Below, in pieces: positions 38,001 through 52,770 of a stretch of DNA of 64,000 nt. The stretch lies in contig JH152821.1 of assembly GCA_000226015.1 (NCBI GenBank), forward strand, positions 52,744 to 116,743, read 5' to 3'. The translations under genes and the position numbers were made by a program. The notes under the pieces were generated by a model. That model did not search any database. It had not been told where the DNA came from and saw only the letters and a program-made list of their open reading frames with translations. Every line of letters begins with the position of its first letter. The stretch's first letter is position 1. Origin of the DNA: Mnemiopsis leidyi. Taxonomy: Eukaryota > Ctenophora > Tentaculata > Lobata > Bolinopsidae.

Positions 38001-40480
38001 TGACGAATTATTCCCTTTTGGAATCAATTTTAAGATCCCGTTTAGGTGCATGCTGCCGGAGATTGGCAGAGATTGGCTAACCACGCGGCTTGCCTATAGG
38101 GTGACTAAAGAAAGGCAACATTAACACAGATCTCACAGCCAAACAAAAATGCACATGTCAACTGATCGTGCAATGTTACAATCCTCTGTAAGGGTTAGTT
38201 ACAACCGTGTGAAGGTCATATAAATGATGCTAACTATCGGTGAAGGCGGTCGCTCAGCAAATGAAAGAACGAAGGAGCAGAGCCTGCAAATCTAACGTAC
38301 ACCAATTGATCAAAGACAAAAACATAAAAAGTAAATAAGTCATTGCTTTTTGATAAACAATGCCAGCAGACACACAATACGGTGTACTTCAAAGAGAGCC
38401 GCCCGTTTCCGCCTCACACTAGCTACCAGGCTCTCGCGCCTCATTTGACAGGGGAGGATGAGCGTTTGTAGGGACTAGTGCTGCCCACCCAGTGTTCAGC
38501 TGCAAAACGTCCGGGACCGCCCGGTATTGGTATAGAATCTATAGCTTAGTGTGCTGCCCACCAGCCCTCGAAAGCGCAATACCAAATCAAGCCAACTGAA
38601 TTTTGAAGAACTCTTCTTAATAAGCGGAGGATCATTGAAATATCTCGAGCTTCACGTATCCATTCCACCTGTCGATTATAGGCGGTTAAGCGTTGATCCA
38701 AACCGCCTGATTTGTGTTAAAATTAAGGTTTTTCTGCCTAATCGTTCGTTTGTGGAATTGAAGTTAACCCATTAGCACGTTGCATGCAATGAAGCACCTG
38801 TTTTTGAAAGTTTGACCGTTTTAGGCACTTCTAATTTGATGGCATGCTGCATGGTTTTGTGAGACCTCAGGCCCCCGCTAAACGATTATTTGCCACATTA
38901 ATAGGAAAGGTTATTTCAGATTGATCAAACGTAATACCAAGGAGCTAAATAATTGCCACAGTGAGCATCTCGACCACGTGGGGCTGCCCCCGCGGTCCCA
39001 TTGGACCTCCTGATTTGTGGATGATTTTATAACCGATCGTGAGAAGGTGCGACATGTCAACTTAATCCATATTACAACTACTTGAAAAAGTGATAACTCA
39101 GATCAAATAATCTGGCAAATGGTCACTGGACGATTAGTACTACCGTGATAATTGTTGCGGGTTCAAGGTAATATTTAAGTATTAACCAAATATTGGCGGC
39201 ACTTAATCCATTCACAGCTGGCATTATTAAGTTTTTTCTAAGTCGTTTGCCCCATTTGCTGGCCAATAAACAGCTGGTCTCATGACAAGTCTCTAGGCGG
39301 TTTCTCGGCATTAACCAGACTCAGTGAGCTTTATTCTGGCTCGGTAGTACAATAACGTTGACACTTCTTGAACAGGAGGGATCAACATGAAACAAGGGGA
39401 ATATCAAATGTCCATTGTCCATCTGGTTAGGTACAAAATAAGTCATTCAAGTGTTCTAGGTCGTTGTTACCACGCTAAGGAAGATCGTGTTGTACAATTC
39501 GCCATTAAAATTGTGGAACTTAAGCTCTCATGGTGTTGGGTTTACTTAGACTCACAAGCGAGGTCGAATTTTCACTTTTTATTATGGCAAACCTTATCCC
39601 GATAAGAATCACTAGTTTTCAATAATAATCATTACATTGAAAACTTTTAAAACTGAAAAAATATAGAATTATATGCAGTCGGAGTCATTTAACATTATAA
39701 CTTCCATTTCTCATACATTCAATAAATTTAAGACGGGTTCTTTCTTCACTATTTAGGAGAGATGAGTTTGTTTATGAGTGCATATTTTTCCTTCGCCTCC
39801 CCTGTTAATGTTTAAATGTTGCCCTTGATCTAACCATAATCATAAAATTAATGAAGGGAGCTAAGCGGGATATTCTTGAAGGCTCCTAAAACAGCTTGCT
39901 TTTTAATATTACCAATAAAATCATGAACACTTATTTTCTTGAACCGATCTAAAACATATCATCTTTCCGAATATTGTAAATACTTGGTTACTTGATTTTG
40001 TGGTAGAACTTAGAAGATTTGACCACATAAACTGTGCAATCTTTGGAGCTACTGGTTTACCAAGGCAGACTTCTTAATCAGTAAAATCAGCCTGATCTTT
40101 AATCACACCGCTTCACTACCATTAAGCTCATCAACATGGATATAGCACAACCCCTTACCAGTATATGATATTGTCGTTGAGATATAGTACTAGTAGATAC
40201 AGATTGAAACTGATGCTTTAAATCTTTGGTACGACGATTCGTAAATTGTAACCACTAACCAGATAACGGTAGATCGTAACCAGGTAACGGCCCTAAAAAG
40301 CGTCCCCAACAGATGTGCTGACGTGGAAATAAAATGAATCTCCTCTGGCAGCTGGGACGGCTATCTGGCAGTTTTGGCCAGCCTATCCAATCCACTAGAC
40401 CAGATACTCGATTTAAGTTAATTCGCCACAAAGCAGGTAGTTAACCCCTATAAGTTATAGAGGTAAAATTTCTTCCCGCC
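32012..40480. other. Intergenic desert, first part
   Basis: No recognised gene; open frames are short and without domain features. Contents: SOX-type sites CCACAATGG (33654), GAACAATG (33679), CCATTGTTC (34762) and CATTGTCC at 37610, 37781 and 39413; an inverted CCAAT pair near 37551-37577; a short GA run near 34627. Very few tandem repeats compared with the left 25 kb. Confidence 0.5.
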
Positions 40481-40507
40481 TTTAGGCGGATTGATATGAC
40501 CTATCGT

Positions 40508-40673
40508 CTTGCCTCATGAGTGATACCTCCATAAACCTAACCTATCATCTTGCCTCAGTGATACCTCCATAACCCTAACCTATCGTCTTGCCCCAGTTTT
40601 ACCCTATAACTCTAACCTATCATCTTGCCTCAGTTTTACCTCTATAACCCTAATCTATCAACTTGCCTCTGTG
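40508..40673. repeat. About 50-bp imperfect tandem repeat, four copies
   Basis: Diverged units containing CCATAACCCTAACCTATC and TCTTGCCTCAG followed by GTGATACCT or TTTTACC. One of very few arrays inside the desert. Confidence 0.8.
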
Positions 40674-43600
40674 ATAAAAAATCGTATCCTGTCTGTATTT
40701 GACACAAAGTGTGATAAGTACAGTATAACATGATATATCCGCTGATGTTGAAGTTGAAGAAGGTAGAATACACCGCGGCCGGAAGTTACGAACAATCCAG
40801 TTCCAAGCTGTCGAAACAAATCGCCCGCTGTCAAAGCCTCCATTATTTGTCTGGTGTATTAAAACGCAAACTCGACAATAAAGATTATATACCAGTAAAA
40901 GGTTGCTGTCGGATTAATAGAATCAGACAACTGATTATTGGATATACTTCGCGATTCAGACACTTGGGAGGCCAATATCTTGTCAAATATGAAGCTAAAG
41001 CTATCGAGGTTGTTCCAGGAGCGCTCTGTCTATAAGCATCAAAATTCATTTGTGGATGTGATCTCTATCAGGGCCAGATTAAGTCCATCATCTTTTTGTC
41101 AATAGCAATAAGATTTCTACCCTTATCCCCTCATCTACCTTATAGATCAAGCGCGCCTTGTCAATTGATGTCAATACAAAAAATTATTTTGAAAAACGGT
41201 GCTAAAATTCCAAGAGAGAGGGTGGCAATTCTTAAAGTGAACTATAGAATATGGCGGTTAGCATTGTGTCAGCTTTAAAGCCGATCCCATCTCGCGAACC
41301 TGAATATAGGTCGTCTGCGTTTGTTGTGCTGTAAATTGAGAGAAGCAATTTAAGGTTATCTTAATATCTTGGCAAGTTGGTACATTGTAGTACTGTATTT
41401 GATTTCCAATTCCTTCTTTTTGAGAGAAACGATTTTCTTCGCCAAATTCATTATTTTCTGTTCCTCAAAACGTTTAACATATTGTACCATCAAGCATTTA
41501 CCTTTATTACCTCGTAAATGCACAAAATAAACTCCACAAATGGCATCATAACGGAATAACTTAACGCCATCAAGCAAGATGCGGGAAATTGTTATCAAAT
41601 CGATCGTTGCAAATGTTACACGTTCATGGTTGAATTATTGAACGCGGTTCATGGTTGGCTGAGCTTATGAGTATGTCCAAGCAGTTAAAACTGAAATGAC
41701 CCAGATATGATGAGCGATTAACCGGCTCACTTTGCTTTATAGCTAACGAGGCTCGCAAACTAATTAGTGCTTACGGACTAGCCTAATTAGCACTCTTCCC
41801 AGTAGATAAGCTTTTTAATTATTAATTGTTTTGGACAGAGGTGTTGCATGCAGGCACCAGGTGTTACAGATCAACCTTGTCTGTCTAAATTGATTTGCAA
41901 ATCTTATCAAATGTTCCGCCCACAACACCGTAACCACTAATCGGAGGCCGTCAGTCCGGCTTACAATCAACTGACACGTCACTCCTTCCGAACCGTGTTT
42001 TGAAATTCAGCTAACGGGAAATTCCTCGGTTCTCATATCCAACAGGAACGGACTCAGACCAATGCGTTCCGATAGACCTGGCAAACTACTGGTTCGTCAA
42101 AACGCAATTCGGTAATCAGTAAAGCTGGTGATTCAATTTGTTGGAATTCACTCAAAAATATAAGCTTGCTGTTCAATAGATCAAAAAAGGAACGAATTCT
42201 CTAAAAATGTCCACAAGTGAAACGCATTAACTTAGTAATTCGCTAAGATCTGAAAGCAGCAGTCGAACAAAAGACATTTTCGTAAAATGGATTGAGTGCC
42301 GCTAAATCACTAGAAACATTACATGTCTTGAAGATAATGTGGCCTGCTTCACAGCGATCTCAACCTACAAAGAAATTTCCATTGTCGAACTACCATTAAG
42401 ATTTAAATGACGAACTGTGGAGAACAAAGCAGACAGAAGCAATCAAACGGTAACGCACAAAGGATGTTTATCGGGACAACAGTTGAATTACAAAAACTAC
42501 AAAGGGGCCTCTGGCTTGAAATCGACGAATACAATTAGGGAATGGCAGCCAGGGGAGCGCTCTCCCTTTTACAGGATCGACTTCGAGCTTCATCAAACGG
42601 CGTGAAGAAAATGGATATTTATTATTATGTCCCCCAGTGGGCATTCAAATAATTAACCCTGATCTCAAGGAATTCACCTATGTCTGTATAATATCAAAGT
42701 CTAGATCAAAAGTTTTACTCCAAGTAATTATGATTAGGCGATTAGAAATCATTTTATAAGCTCTCACTGACATTCACTATCCTTAAAGTAACAATACCAT
42801 TGCAATCAAGGACGTGACAGATTGAGATAAACGGAGCTCAAAAGGAAGAGGCAGTCTGTTGAATTTGAACATTGTGCTGTCCTTCGAGTTTATTCAGCAT
42901 TCAATATAAGTCAATGGCTAAACACTGCGTTGATAAACAAATAGGAGGTTATAAACAAATATATGATACATATAAACAAATAGAAACAATAAATATAATA
43001 AATTTAATAAATAAATATAAATTACAAACAAACAGGCACATAAATGATAAACAAGTAGAAGGTTAAGAATATTAAAATATTACAAAGCTTTGCCTACAAC
43101 CTTGCTCCATTTTTTTATATCTTGCCTTTTTGTAAGCATTCCATTTAACTTCTTTATTCATTTCTAAAGGTCTCTTCAATTATAATACGTCTTTGCCAAA
43201 AGTAATGAATACCTACATTGACTTACATTAACTTAGATTGTTCTTTTTTTCTTCAGTGGCTTTTTACCCTGAGGTTTTACTGAATATCGCATTAATTACT
43301 CACGAGTATCCTATATATAAAAGTAATATTAATGGGTTATAACATGCCCAGTTTTTCACAGCATCGTCTAACATGAAGTTCTAATTCTTTGAATCAAATT
43401 AAAAACAGTTTTTGCGACACAGCTTTTGAGCGACGGTGTCATCGTCAACTATGATTTAGCATGAGCCATTTTTATTGCACACTGCACATGCATAATTTGA
43501 TACGTTCAGTTTAGCACGGCACTAAATAACTGTTATAGTGAATGACACGCCCTTAATTAAAACTTAAGTCTTCAATTTGTTGGAGGACTCATAACGTGAG

Positions 43601-46600
43601 GTTCAAGTACTTTTAATCTCACCTGAAAAAGGAGCCAAACAAACAATAAATTATCAAAATATGTCGATTACTTGTGCTTAGTGTAAAACGAACATGGCAA
43701 ATGATTTAGCTGGGAGGATGTGTACTCAACTTTCAATGGGCTAATAATATGAAGAAAACGAGTAGATTTCTGTGCTAGGTCTAGAATTTGAATATTCCAG
43801 TAGCCACAGACGATCTGAGTTTAAAGGAATTGTGGCTTGAAGGATTCTTATAAGCCCTTGTGGTGGTAAAGCTTATCATTATTCTTCGACTCCAGAATAT
43901 TTAGCGTTTTCAACCGTGAAGAAGATATTTTGCTGTTACATTTTTCTTACATTGGAATGGGAGAGCCCCATGGTGGGTTTTATCGCTGCACCGTAAAGAG
44001 TGGTAAAGTTGTTGGATATGGTAGTGTTTCTAATTTCACCGGCCTCACATCAAATAATCAAGTAGCGATGACAATATCCACGTAAATCCCTTCCTAATTA
44101 GCAATTAATGATGGGGTGAGACGTGGCATCCATTCTTTTGTTCAAATATTTTAAGAACTGAATTTTTGTAAAAACAAAAATTAAAAAAATACCATAAAAT
44201 ATATAAAAAACAATATTTTGATATCAAAAATCGTATATAAAAACAAAAGTAAAATAGAAAAAGAAGAGCAAAAAAAGTCTTACTTACAGTACAGAAGTGC
44301 AATGAAATCACTAAAAAAGCTATATAATTTGTTTCTTTTTTAAACAAAAACAAATATAAAAGTTGACTCCCCCCCGGGTTATGAAGGACTTCCATCCAAC
44401 TTTTTTGTTTTATGTTCCACGTCTCGCGATTGAAGCCTATCCAACTACTCATCTCAATCACCGCCTAATCATGTTCACATCAGTGGAATAAGCTTGTTGT
44501 TCGGTGAATCATCGACCGATTAATTGAATAATCTTAAAAGAAAAGAAAAGTCTGTGACGGTTCTTTTGATCTTGGAGACCAGCTATTGTACGGATTAAAG
44601 CAAGTAGTTAAGACTCAGTCTACCGTAATGGGATTTATCTGATCAGAATTAGTGGCGGAATTAAAACATGTCCGATGGTGGGGAGAACCACGTTTGATCA
44701 GAAACCATGCATATCTGCTGCCGATCTAGCGGTAAGCCAATTGTTGTCAATATTTAAAAGGTTTCACGAAAGAAATGAATTAATTTGGTCTCGCATCATT
44801 GTTGCTTTTAGTGTAATGGTAAGATTTTAAGATAAAACAACTAATTTCTGCTGAAGATTAAAACCGATCATTTTCTTTCTTGATCGAGATTGTTAACCTG
44901 ATCTCGCCTGGAACTCTCCAGCCAGAATTTAGAAACCTAAAGTAGAGTCTACTACTGGACTACTGGAATAGATAAAGTACACTCGGACTACTGGAATAGA
45001 TAAAATCTACCGTTGTCAAACATAACACCTTCCCGGAATCTCAGCCATCAGCTGCACCTCTGAAAAGCCCTGTAACTAGCAAACTATAACACGGATCTAG
45101 TCAAATAGCAAAATGTGTACTCGGCTCGAACCAATTGTGAATTTCGGCCGACTTCTCCTTAGTTTTAAAGGTTGTGCTGATGAGTTGTTGTGTTTAGTGG
45201 GTACTGATGATGAGAGAACAGCGGAATTACCCCACTCTGCACCTGTTTGTCTGCCCACGTGCTTCCCCCAGTCAATGAACTAAACAACCTCCCCGAACCA
45301 GGGAAAATGCTTATCCTTAGACCGACATGGAACATTTAAGCGGCTGTTGAGAAACATTGGCTATAGCGTCATTATTCCGGTGCACTGGTTGGTTAATAAT
45401 TGGGGGTATATGGCCGATTTTCATTGGCTAAAACTTGGTTAGCTTTTAAAGTAAAATTACAATGGAGTTATCTATTTCAAGGTCAAGAGAGGGCGGTGGA
45501 CACTGGGAAACGTTTAGGGCAACACAGCCGGGTTAGCTTTATGATTCACCGAGGTCGGGAAAGTGATGATTCAATATTAATTACTAGTCTAGCTCCGTGC
45601 GAATGATATTACTTTCAGCTGCTCTGGAAACTCCTCAATCAGTACTAAAACCTTAAGTGTATCCCTTAGCCCGAAATCAATCAACAACTGCAGCATGAAA
45701 CATAAGAAACGGTCATTATCCAGGAACGACTTTGTCAAGATTCATCCGCTATTATGTAGCACAATTAAGATTTGATATGTACAGAAGGTAAACCGAGTTC
45801 GCTAACAAAAGCGGCTTTAACTTTTCGTCATTTTTTAAAAGAGCAGCAATTAATTCAACATAAAACCATTGTTTGAGAAGAAAAGGAATCTTTTATTACT
45901 AGTGGGCTGGATAAAGTCGTAGACTGAGACAAGTTGAGTTCACTAACCGAGCTGCTCCCAAAGTGGTATCATATCAACCGGGGGAATGGAGTGGGGCTTT
46001 CAACTAGTGATTCAGTGATTGTCCGGCTTCGCTTGCTGCTTTCTATAATAATTTGGGCTTAAAATGCACAAAAATTCACAAAACAACAATCTAATGGAGT
46101 GGCCTAATGAAGAAGCCGAGTTTTAGAAATTAATACCTACGCGGGAGGGCTGGCCTTCTTCTAGGTGCCGAAATTGGAACTCTCCCTTCTGGAGCAAGAT
46201 CGGGGTGTCAAATTTGAGAATTTAGAGTTCAACTCAATTTGTCTGCCCCACTATTGTAATGGAAATTTCAAAGGCGCTAAACAGCTTGGTAACAAAGAAA
46301 CATATGGCAAAATCAAGTGTCAAACGTTTAGTCTCCCAGTTCTTGGCCGGCCACTAATTGTAGTGATCAATTGAAAATGGAAGATATTAGGTCTTTATCT
46401 AGATTCTACAAGCGTTAGGAAATTTTCGGAAAAGTCGAATAAACATACTTGTTAAGTATATTTTTATCTCATCATCACTTCGAAAATAAAGTTCTATAGC
46501 GAAAAATGGTAAAAAGGATTTAAATGGCAGCTATACGAATAATTTTAAAATTTCTTTTGGACACACAAACACGTTTTAGTACAATATTTCTATTTTGTTT

Positions 46601-49600
46601 GCCACGGGTTCCATTGCTAAAATTAGTTTGTAAATAAACGATTTTTTGAATAAGAGAATTCTTTGTCAATTATTTTATGATAAATAATACAGATAAATTT
46701 GTCGCCTTATCTGGTAGCAAGTAAGCAACTCTGAGATAGTTTAACTTGCTAGCAGACTTGCACGCCGCCGTTTTCTCCTAAAATCATCGGTGGCGTAATC
46801 TTACCGACGTCGCGAAATGATAAATCTATTCAAAATGTATTCAAAATGTTTGTTTTAGTTTCTAAAGTTAGTATAACCAGAAAGAGTAGTAAGAAAAAAA
46901 ATACTTTTTTGTGGTTCAAAATTAAAAACACAGTTAAATGGCAAAAAATTGTTATCGCAGATTTTGTGTTTTATTGACTTCGGTATAGAAAGAAGTCTCA
47001 CGCCGATTACGCTGATTGAATTCGCAGCGGCGTAGCTGAGAAATTTCATCAGCGGAGGCGGCGTGCGAGTCTAATCCCTAGCAAGAAAAACATTTTGTGA
47101 AAGTTTCACTTGCTGTAAGATGTACGTGACAACTTCATCTATCCACAACTTCATCATACTATTGCTAAAATTTCGTTAATGATTGTCGAATGTAAAGTTT
47201 CTCTGCAACTGAACGCACCACTACAACTCAAACATTACTAGTTTTTTCTTCTCGACTATTTTGAATGTTTTTCGAAAGCGCAAATTAAGCTAGTCTCAGC
47301 TCAGACACCTGAGTATACGTCCTCTATACGTTAATAGTGCATTGAAATCTGAAAAGTCAGCAACCCAAGCAGCCAAGCTCAAGGTTGTCTTGGCAAATTT
47401 TTCTGAAGCGCCGTATGATTTAGATAGTAACGCAGTTTAATAAAGAGTTCGTTGCTGTGTTCATTCCGTACCTTTATTCCAATAAATAAAGATACACGCA
47501 TTGAAGTTCATTTAGCACGTACGGACGTGTCGCGGTTATAATGCAGCTCAACATGCTCAACAAACTCTCGAGACTCGAATAGTCGAATACCAGCTGGAGG
47601 GACTGAAATTGACCGTTACGATAAAGAGTTGACCACACGAAGCTTTAATTTCCCTGACGATGAAGAACATAAAGAGAAGATAAAGCATCATATGAACTTG
47701 TGACATGAAGTTGTTTCGAGAGCCTAATTTGTGTTTCATTAAATACAATTGACATCGATATCCTGTTAGCAATCACGACAAATGTAGTAATAGTATAATT
47801 GTCCCAATGGTGCTTATTGACTTACAAAGTGGAGGACTGTACAAATTTTCGGGAGGCTAAAAATTTTCCATCAAAACTCTTGCCTTACAAGCCTATAATA
47901 GCCTCTTAAGGCAAACATGTATTCAGAGAAGTAATAATCAGAGTAAGAAATTTAGGGTAAAGGTTGTCAATTTGGGCGATTTTGCTGTGAGTTAAGATGA
48001 GATATAGGTGATGCAAATTAAAGATGAGATTTTATAAGTCAAATGATTTCGAAAGGCTGTCCTGTTTATCATCCAGAGTGGTAACATAAATTTCATTTCC
48101 GCAAGCTGGACCATTGGGCATTGACACGACGCCGACTGGATAGAAAATATTGCTAAGTCCCATTGAAATATAGCCTTATATAGTGACGAGACAATACTAC
48201 TAGCCGCAATCTGTCTGCGTACTTTGGATTTCTTTGAATTTTTGACCAATCGGGATGTTATAACCACTAGGCACATAATCTGTCTTATAGCATGGCTACA
48301 ATAGACATATTCCTATTGAAGGTGGCCCATTCCAGCCTGGCTAAGTTAGCACAATGTGAGATACGCCTCCGCTAACATACAAAGGTGAGATATCGACAAC
48401 AATCAATATAAACGGCACCGGTCACCAATATTAAATGATACTTGGTAATACTGGCATTGTCTCATCCTGTTTGTTGCAGTGCCTGGATGTGAACCACGGT
48501 GGAAATGCCACCAAGCCGGCCAGACTTATCGAATATCTCTCAAGCTCAGGGGACAAGCTGATGATTAAATGAAAGGTACGATGGACACTGATTGAATTTA
48601 AAGCCCTTGGTATGGACTGTGAAATATGACAACGGAGGAACAGTTGTGATGGATAAGACTACTCTTATTGCCACAGCACACTCCAAAGAATTTGTCAGAA
48701 GTGACGGGGACCGAGGATCGCATCCTCACGGTTCTGCGCGCCGGCACGCGACAACCCGCTACTCGAAATTATCATTAGTTCCAGCTGATCAATTTCGCGA
48801 ATTAAAGTGAGTTAAACGGACAGGTTGGCGAATCACGTGGTCCCTAAACTGACACAATAATAACCAAAACATTCAATTAAAGTATCGAACCGACAGATTG
48901 TCGACCAATCCCACAACAAGCCCATGATCCCCCTCCTGCTTTACTCTCTAAAATACCTGCTTGTTTTCTACGCACATGACTAGTAAAATTAGGGCATCTC
49001 ACGTTGATCTCACTGTTATTGCAGAATAGAGAAGTTGAGAGGGGGCAATGCGTATAGCTAATTGAGTTTGGGATTCGGGCATGAAAATAATGCATGACTA
49101 GAGAAAGGAAAGCGCTTTAGGAGTAAAATTTTCCTTGGTTTCACGACAATCCGCGTCAATTTTGTTGTCTTTCGAAATGCAAACTGGTGGGGAATCCACT
49201 CTCACCACCAAAATCAATACTCGGCTCAGATACCTTAAATTATTAAGATTATAATTGTTAAATCGGCTTTGTCATAAAAATCCCTTCATTTTGCCATTTC
49301 GGTTTTCGCGTGTTTAAAATCAATGAATTCTCGATTGTCGATCTATTATGATATGGTCGTTTTACTACTTTAACATTAATGTTAATTCTATAACATTATG
49401 ATCAACAGCCCCTACATGTGTAGATTGGAAATCTATTATTTTTGACAAATGGCACAATAGATGAAATGGTGTGATTGTATAAAGTGTCTAAAAAATTAAT
49501 GCTGGGATTAAGATTCTTCTACGCATACAGTTCCTTATTTCTCATACACAAAATTCTTTGGTGTGTGCGATACGTTAGCATTTCAAAAAGTATATAATTA

Positions 49601-52600
49601 AAGCCTTCGCTTCAACGAATAAAATGATAATAACTTTATGCTAAGAAACAGATGCGCTGATTCCATAAAACATGCTACAATGTGACAGACGTTTTATCCG
49701 TAACTACTATAACTGTCGCGTAAACGGACACAGTAAGATGATGTTGAAGTAAACCATTTATAACTCGGGTGCTTATCTGCACTCATGTTATATCTAGTAT
49801 AATACTTCTTGCAACGAAATTTCAGCAACTATCAAAGCTTAGACATGCTTGCTTGCCACTAGACAAAAATGGTTAAACTGAAAGGAGGAATCACGAAAAA
49901 AAGGGGACAGTGTTCACCTGAGGGGGCGAGGAACAACTTGTGAGAAGGACGCTGGCTCCCGGAACTAGACGCGATCTGCTGCTGGGGGGTACTGTTCATC
50001 TGGCTTCTCCTCCTTAGATCGCATAGCACCTATAGGCATAAACAGTTTACTTTCTTGGTCATTGAGCACCCCATAAATTATACATATAATGGCATGGAGC
50101 AGAACAGGGTCCCTTACAAATGACTGTTCCTCCCTGCTTTACAATGTTACAAGGAGTTTTTTGGACAATGCCACCTTGTTAATATTCACGAGACGAATCG
50201 TCTATGGCAGAGAGGACACCAACAGCGACCAGCAGACACCTTCCCACTCTGGGTAGGAGAAAAATGGATGCGCTGCAAAAAAGTCAGGGATCAGCTTCTT
50301 CGTGGACCTCCATCCACATGCGTCGTAGCATAGCCTGACAATCGGAGGATGGGACACAAAGCAAGAAATTTGTATTTGTGGTCGATCTATGGGCATTGTA
50401 TCAATATGAACGTTATTTCTGGAGGGCGGTTCCAGTTGTTGGAACCCACTGAGGCCAATGTGCCCTTTCTAAATATTGAGAGATTTTACGTTGTACTTAC
50501 CTGAGGTGCATGATTCGACGAGAGTGCATTACAATGAGATCAACCAACAAAGAATTGCCGTGGACAATGGGGCTTTTATTTTGTGGAGCAATGCTATACG
50601 ATTTATAGTAGCGCCACAATAGAATTACTTTTATAGCTCTGTTGCTTATACTTTCTCAACTTCCCAAAAGCCATTTACGGCATACGAGAAAAGAAAAAGA
50701 CAGAAATAGAAGAAGAAAGGGGGTCTTTCTCCCTCTATTTCTAGGGGGCACAGAAGAGGGACGGAGTTAAGGTAAACCTGCCTGTCCTACCCAACCAGCA
50801 GTGTGTATTGGAAGTTCAGAGACTTTCCCGATCTGGTAAACGTGATAATTTCCGTGCCACAAAGAGTGTGCTTAAGCCTATAAAGTTTCGTATCAAATCT
50901 ATTTTGTACAAACTTTTTGTTTCCAATTCCAATTTCTTACTCGTGGAGAGAAAATTAGTTTCTTGCCGCCTCTTTGTCCAGCACGAGTAGGCATACGTGA
51001 TTTACGATTTAAAGTATTAAGGTACGAAAAATTGGTCGCTGGTTTTTGGTTCCTTTTCATGCGCTCGTTTCCTACCTCAAGTTTTTTTGCATCTTATTCG
51101 TTCCCTTAAATACAAATAATATGATGACCGTCTCTTGATAATGAGTGACCTCGAAACATTAGATTTACTTAGTTACTTACTTCAAGAAGTATTCGAGTCA
51201 GGGATTTGGTTGGTTCCATAAAGACAGACAAAAATAAAGGATTTTAGATAAAAATAGCGAGCAAGAATATGGATGTGAAGCAGGTCAAGCATGTGGTTGA
51301 AAAGTAGAGCAAGTGCAGGCCCGGATGACGGTGTTCTGCGAGACAATAGCAGGTGGAGTGCTGATGAGGCTGCTCTAACGAGATAACCGTTCTACGAAAT
51401 AGCCAATAAAGCTGTTAACTCACCTTTCTACTGCACAAGTCTATAAACACTATAGCTCTACCTTAATAGCCGGAATTCCTTCTTTGCGGTAAATAACATT
51501 CATGAGCTGACGCGGCTTCGATCCCACGTGCTCTTTATATTGGAAACATTAGGACCACCTCTTAGCCCATGCATCCCTCGGTTTATTGAGTTTTTGCAAC
51601 ACGTTTTTAAATAATCATCTGGTTGATGAATAGAGTTAATCCTAATTATTTCAACGAACAGGAACGGAATCACTTTGATGACGTAATTAATATTGAAATT
51701 TAACGATTTAATTGCGAACTTATATTAGAGATTGCAGTTACATTTAAATAGTTTAATTCTTCCAGTATGAAAATTAATTTTAGGTGAGCCATTATAATGA
51801 TATATACTTATTTATTCATTGATTTACTCAAAGTGAATTGCCGATTTTCTCACCATTATGAAAATTCGATCGATTAAAAAATGACAAACTAAGAAAGCTC
51901 ACAAATGTCTTGACAAATATAGACCCTCACAATATGCTGCTCAGAAACCGAGTTAGATGAAAATCACTACAACAATTTACGAATACACTCAGTTAACCGT
52001 CAGGACAAGTGTTTAAGATCCACATACATATGATTATGTTCAGTCTCTCATGAGCAGTTTGCAAGTCAGATACCACAGGAAAAGCAAATAAAGTTATCGG
52101 CTTTGTTTGCGGTTTTTACATAGTCGTAGAATAACGCTTTAACGACTTGGGAAAGACGCAGTACGAGTAATACACAATAACTATACAAAACATGTACTGA
52201 GAAGAGCTGAATCTAAGCAGATAATCTCCTCTTAACCCTTAAATCTCTGGACACGATGCGGAAAAGAAAAAGTCCGCGATGAAGCGATATGTCGAACATT
52301 CCCTTTAACGATGTGTATTGTTCACGAGACACGGCCACTAGTCTGGAAACTTTAGGAGGGTTTAGATCGGACCAAAACTGGGGGTTTACGTCACACGCTC
52401 CTGTGGTGGACATTGTCAGGGCCTAAACTTGTAAGCTAGCTTCTCTCTCTATTGAGGGTGTGCAGATTTTGGACTTTAAAAACTACGCATCAAGCAATTA
52501 TTTGAGTTGAATTGTGAACAAAAGTTTGCGGCAATATCTTTGTCGAAACAATTGGTAGAAAAGAAAATGCAATCGAAACTAACTGTTGTACTTACGAAAA

Positions 52601-52680
52601 AGAATCGTACCAACGTCATGCTTAAAGTTGCAAGTTCTTGTATTACTGCCAGTTTTAGTTTTCACTTTGTCAGATAATCA
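40674..52680. other. Intergenic desert, middle part
   Basis: No gene recognised. Motif content: paired CTAATTAG at 41760 and 41783 followed by TAATTATTAATTG near 41816; three ATAAACAAATA at 42933, 42951 and 42972; GGACAATG at 50163 and 50562. A 26-bp repeat (GGACTACTGGAATAGATAAA) occurs twice near 44955-45005. The 101- and 118-codon frames (40730 plus, 44105 minus) look like chance or low complexity. Confidence 0.5.
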
Positions 52681-52696
52681 AACTGAAAGGAATCAA

Positions 52697-52770
52697 GACC
52701 ACACAATGATTTATAAACCATATATAATGATATATAAACCATGTATAATGATTTATAAACCATGTAAACT
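52697..52770. repeat. Short AT-rich tandem repeat, three copies
   Basis: Three copies of ATAATGATTTATAAACCATG-like sequence, about 23-24 bp each. Confidence 0.75.

Noticed and set aside
40730-41035. 101-codon plus-strand frame
   Set aside because: No domain or splice signals; similar frames occur by chance in this composition.
44105-44461. 118-codon Phe-rich frame
   Set aside because: Translation of an A-rich stretch; low complexity.
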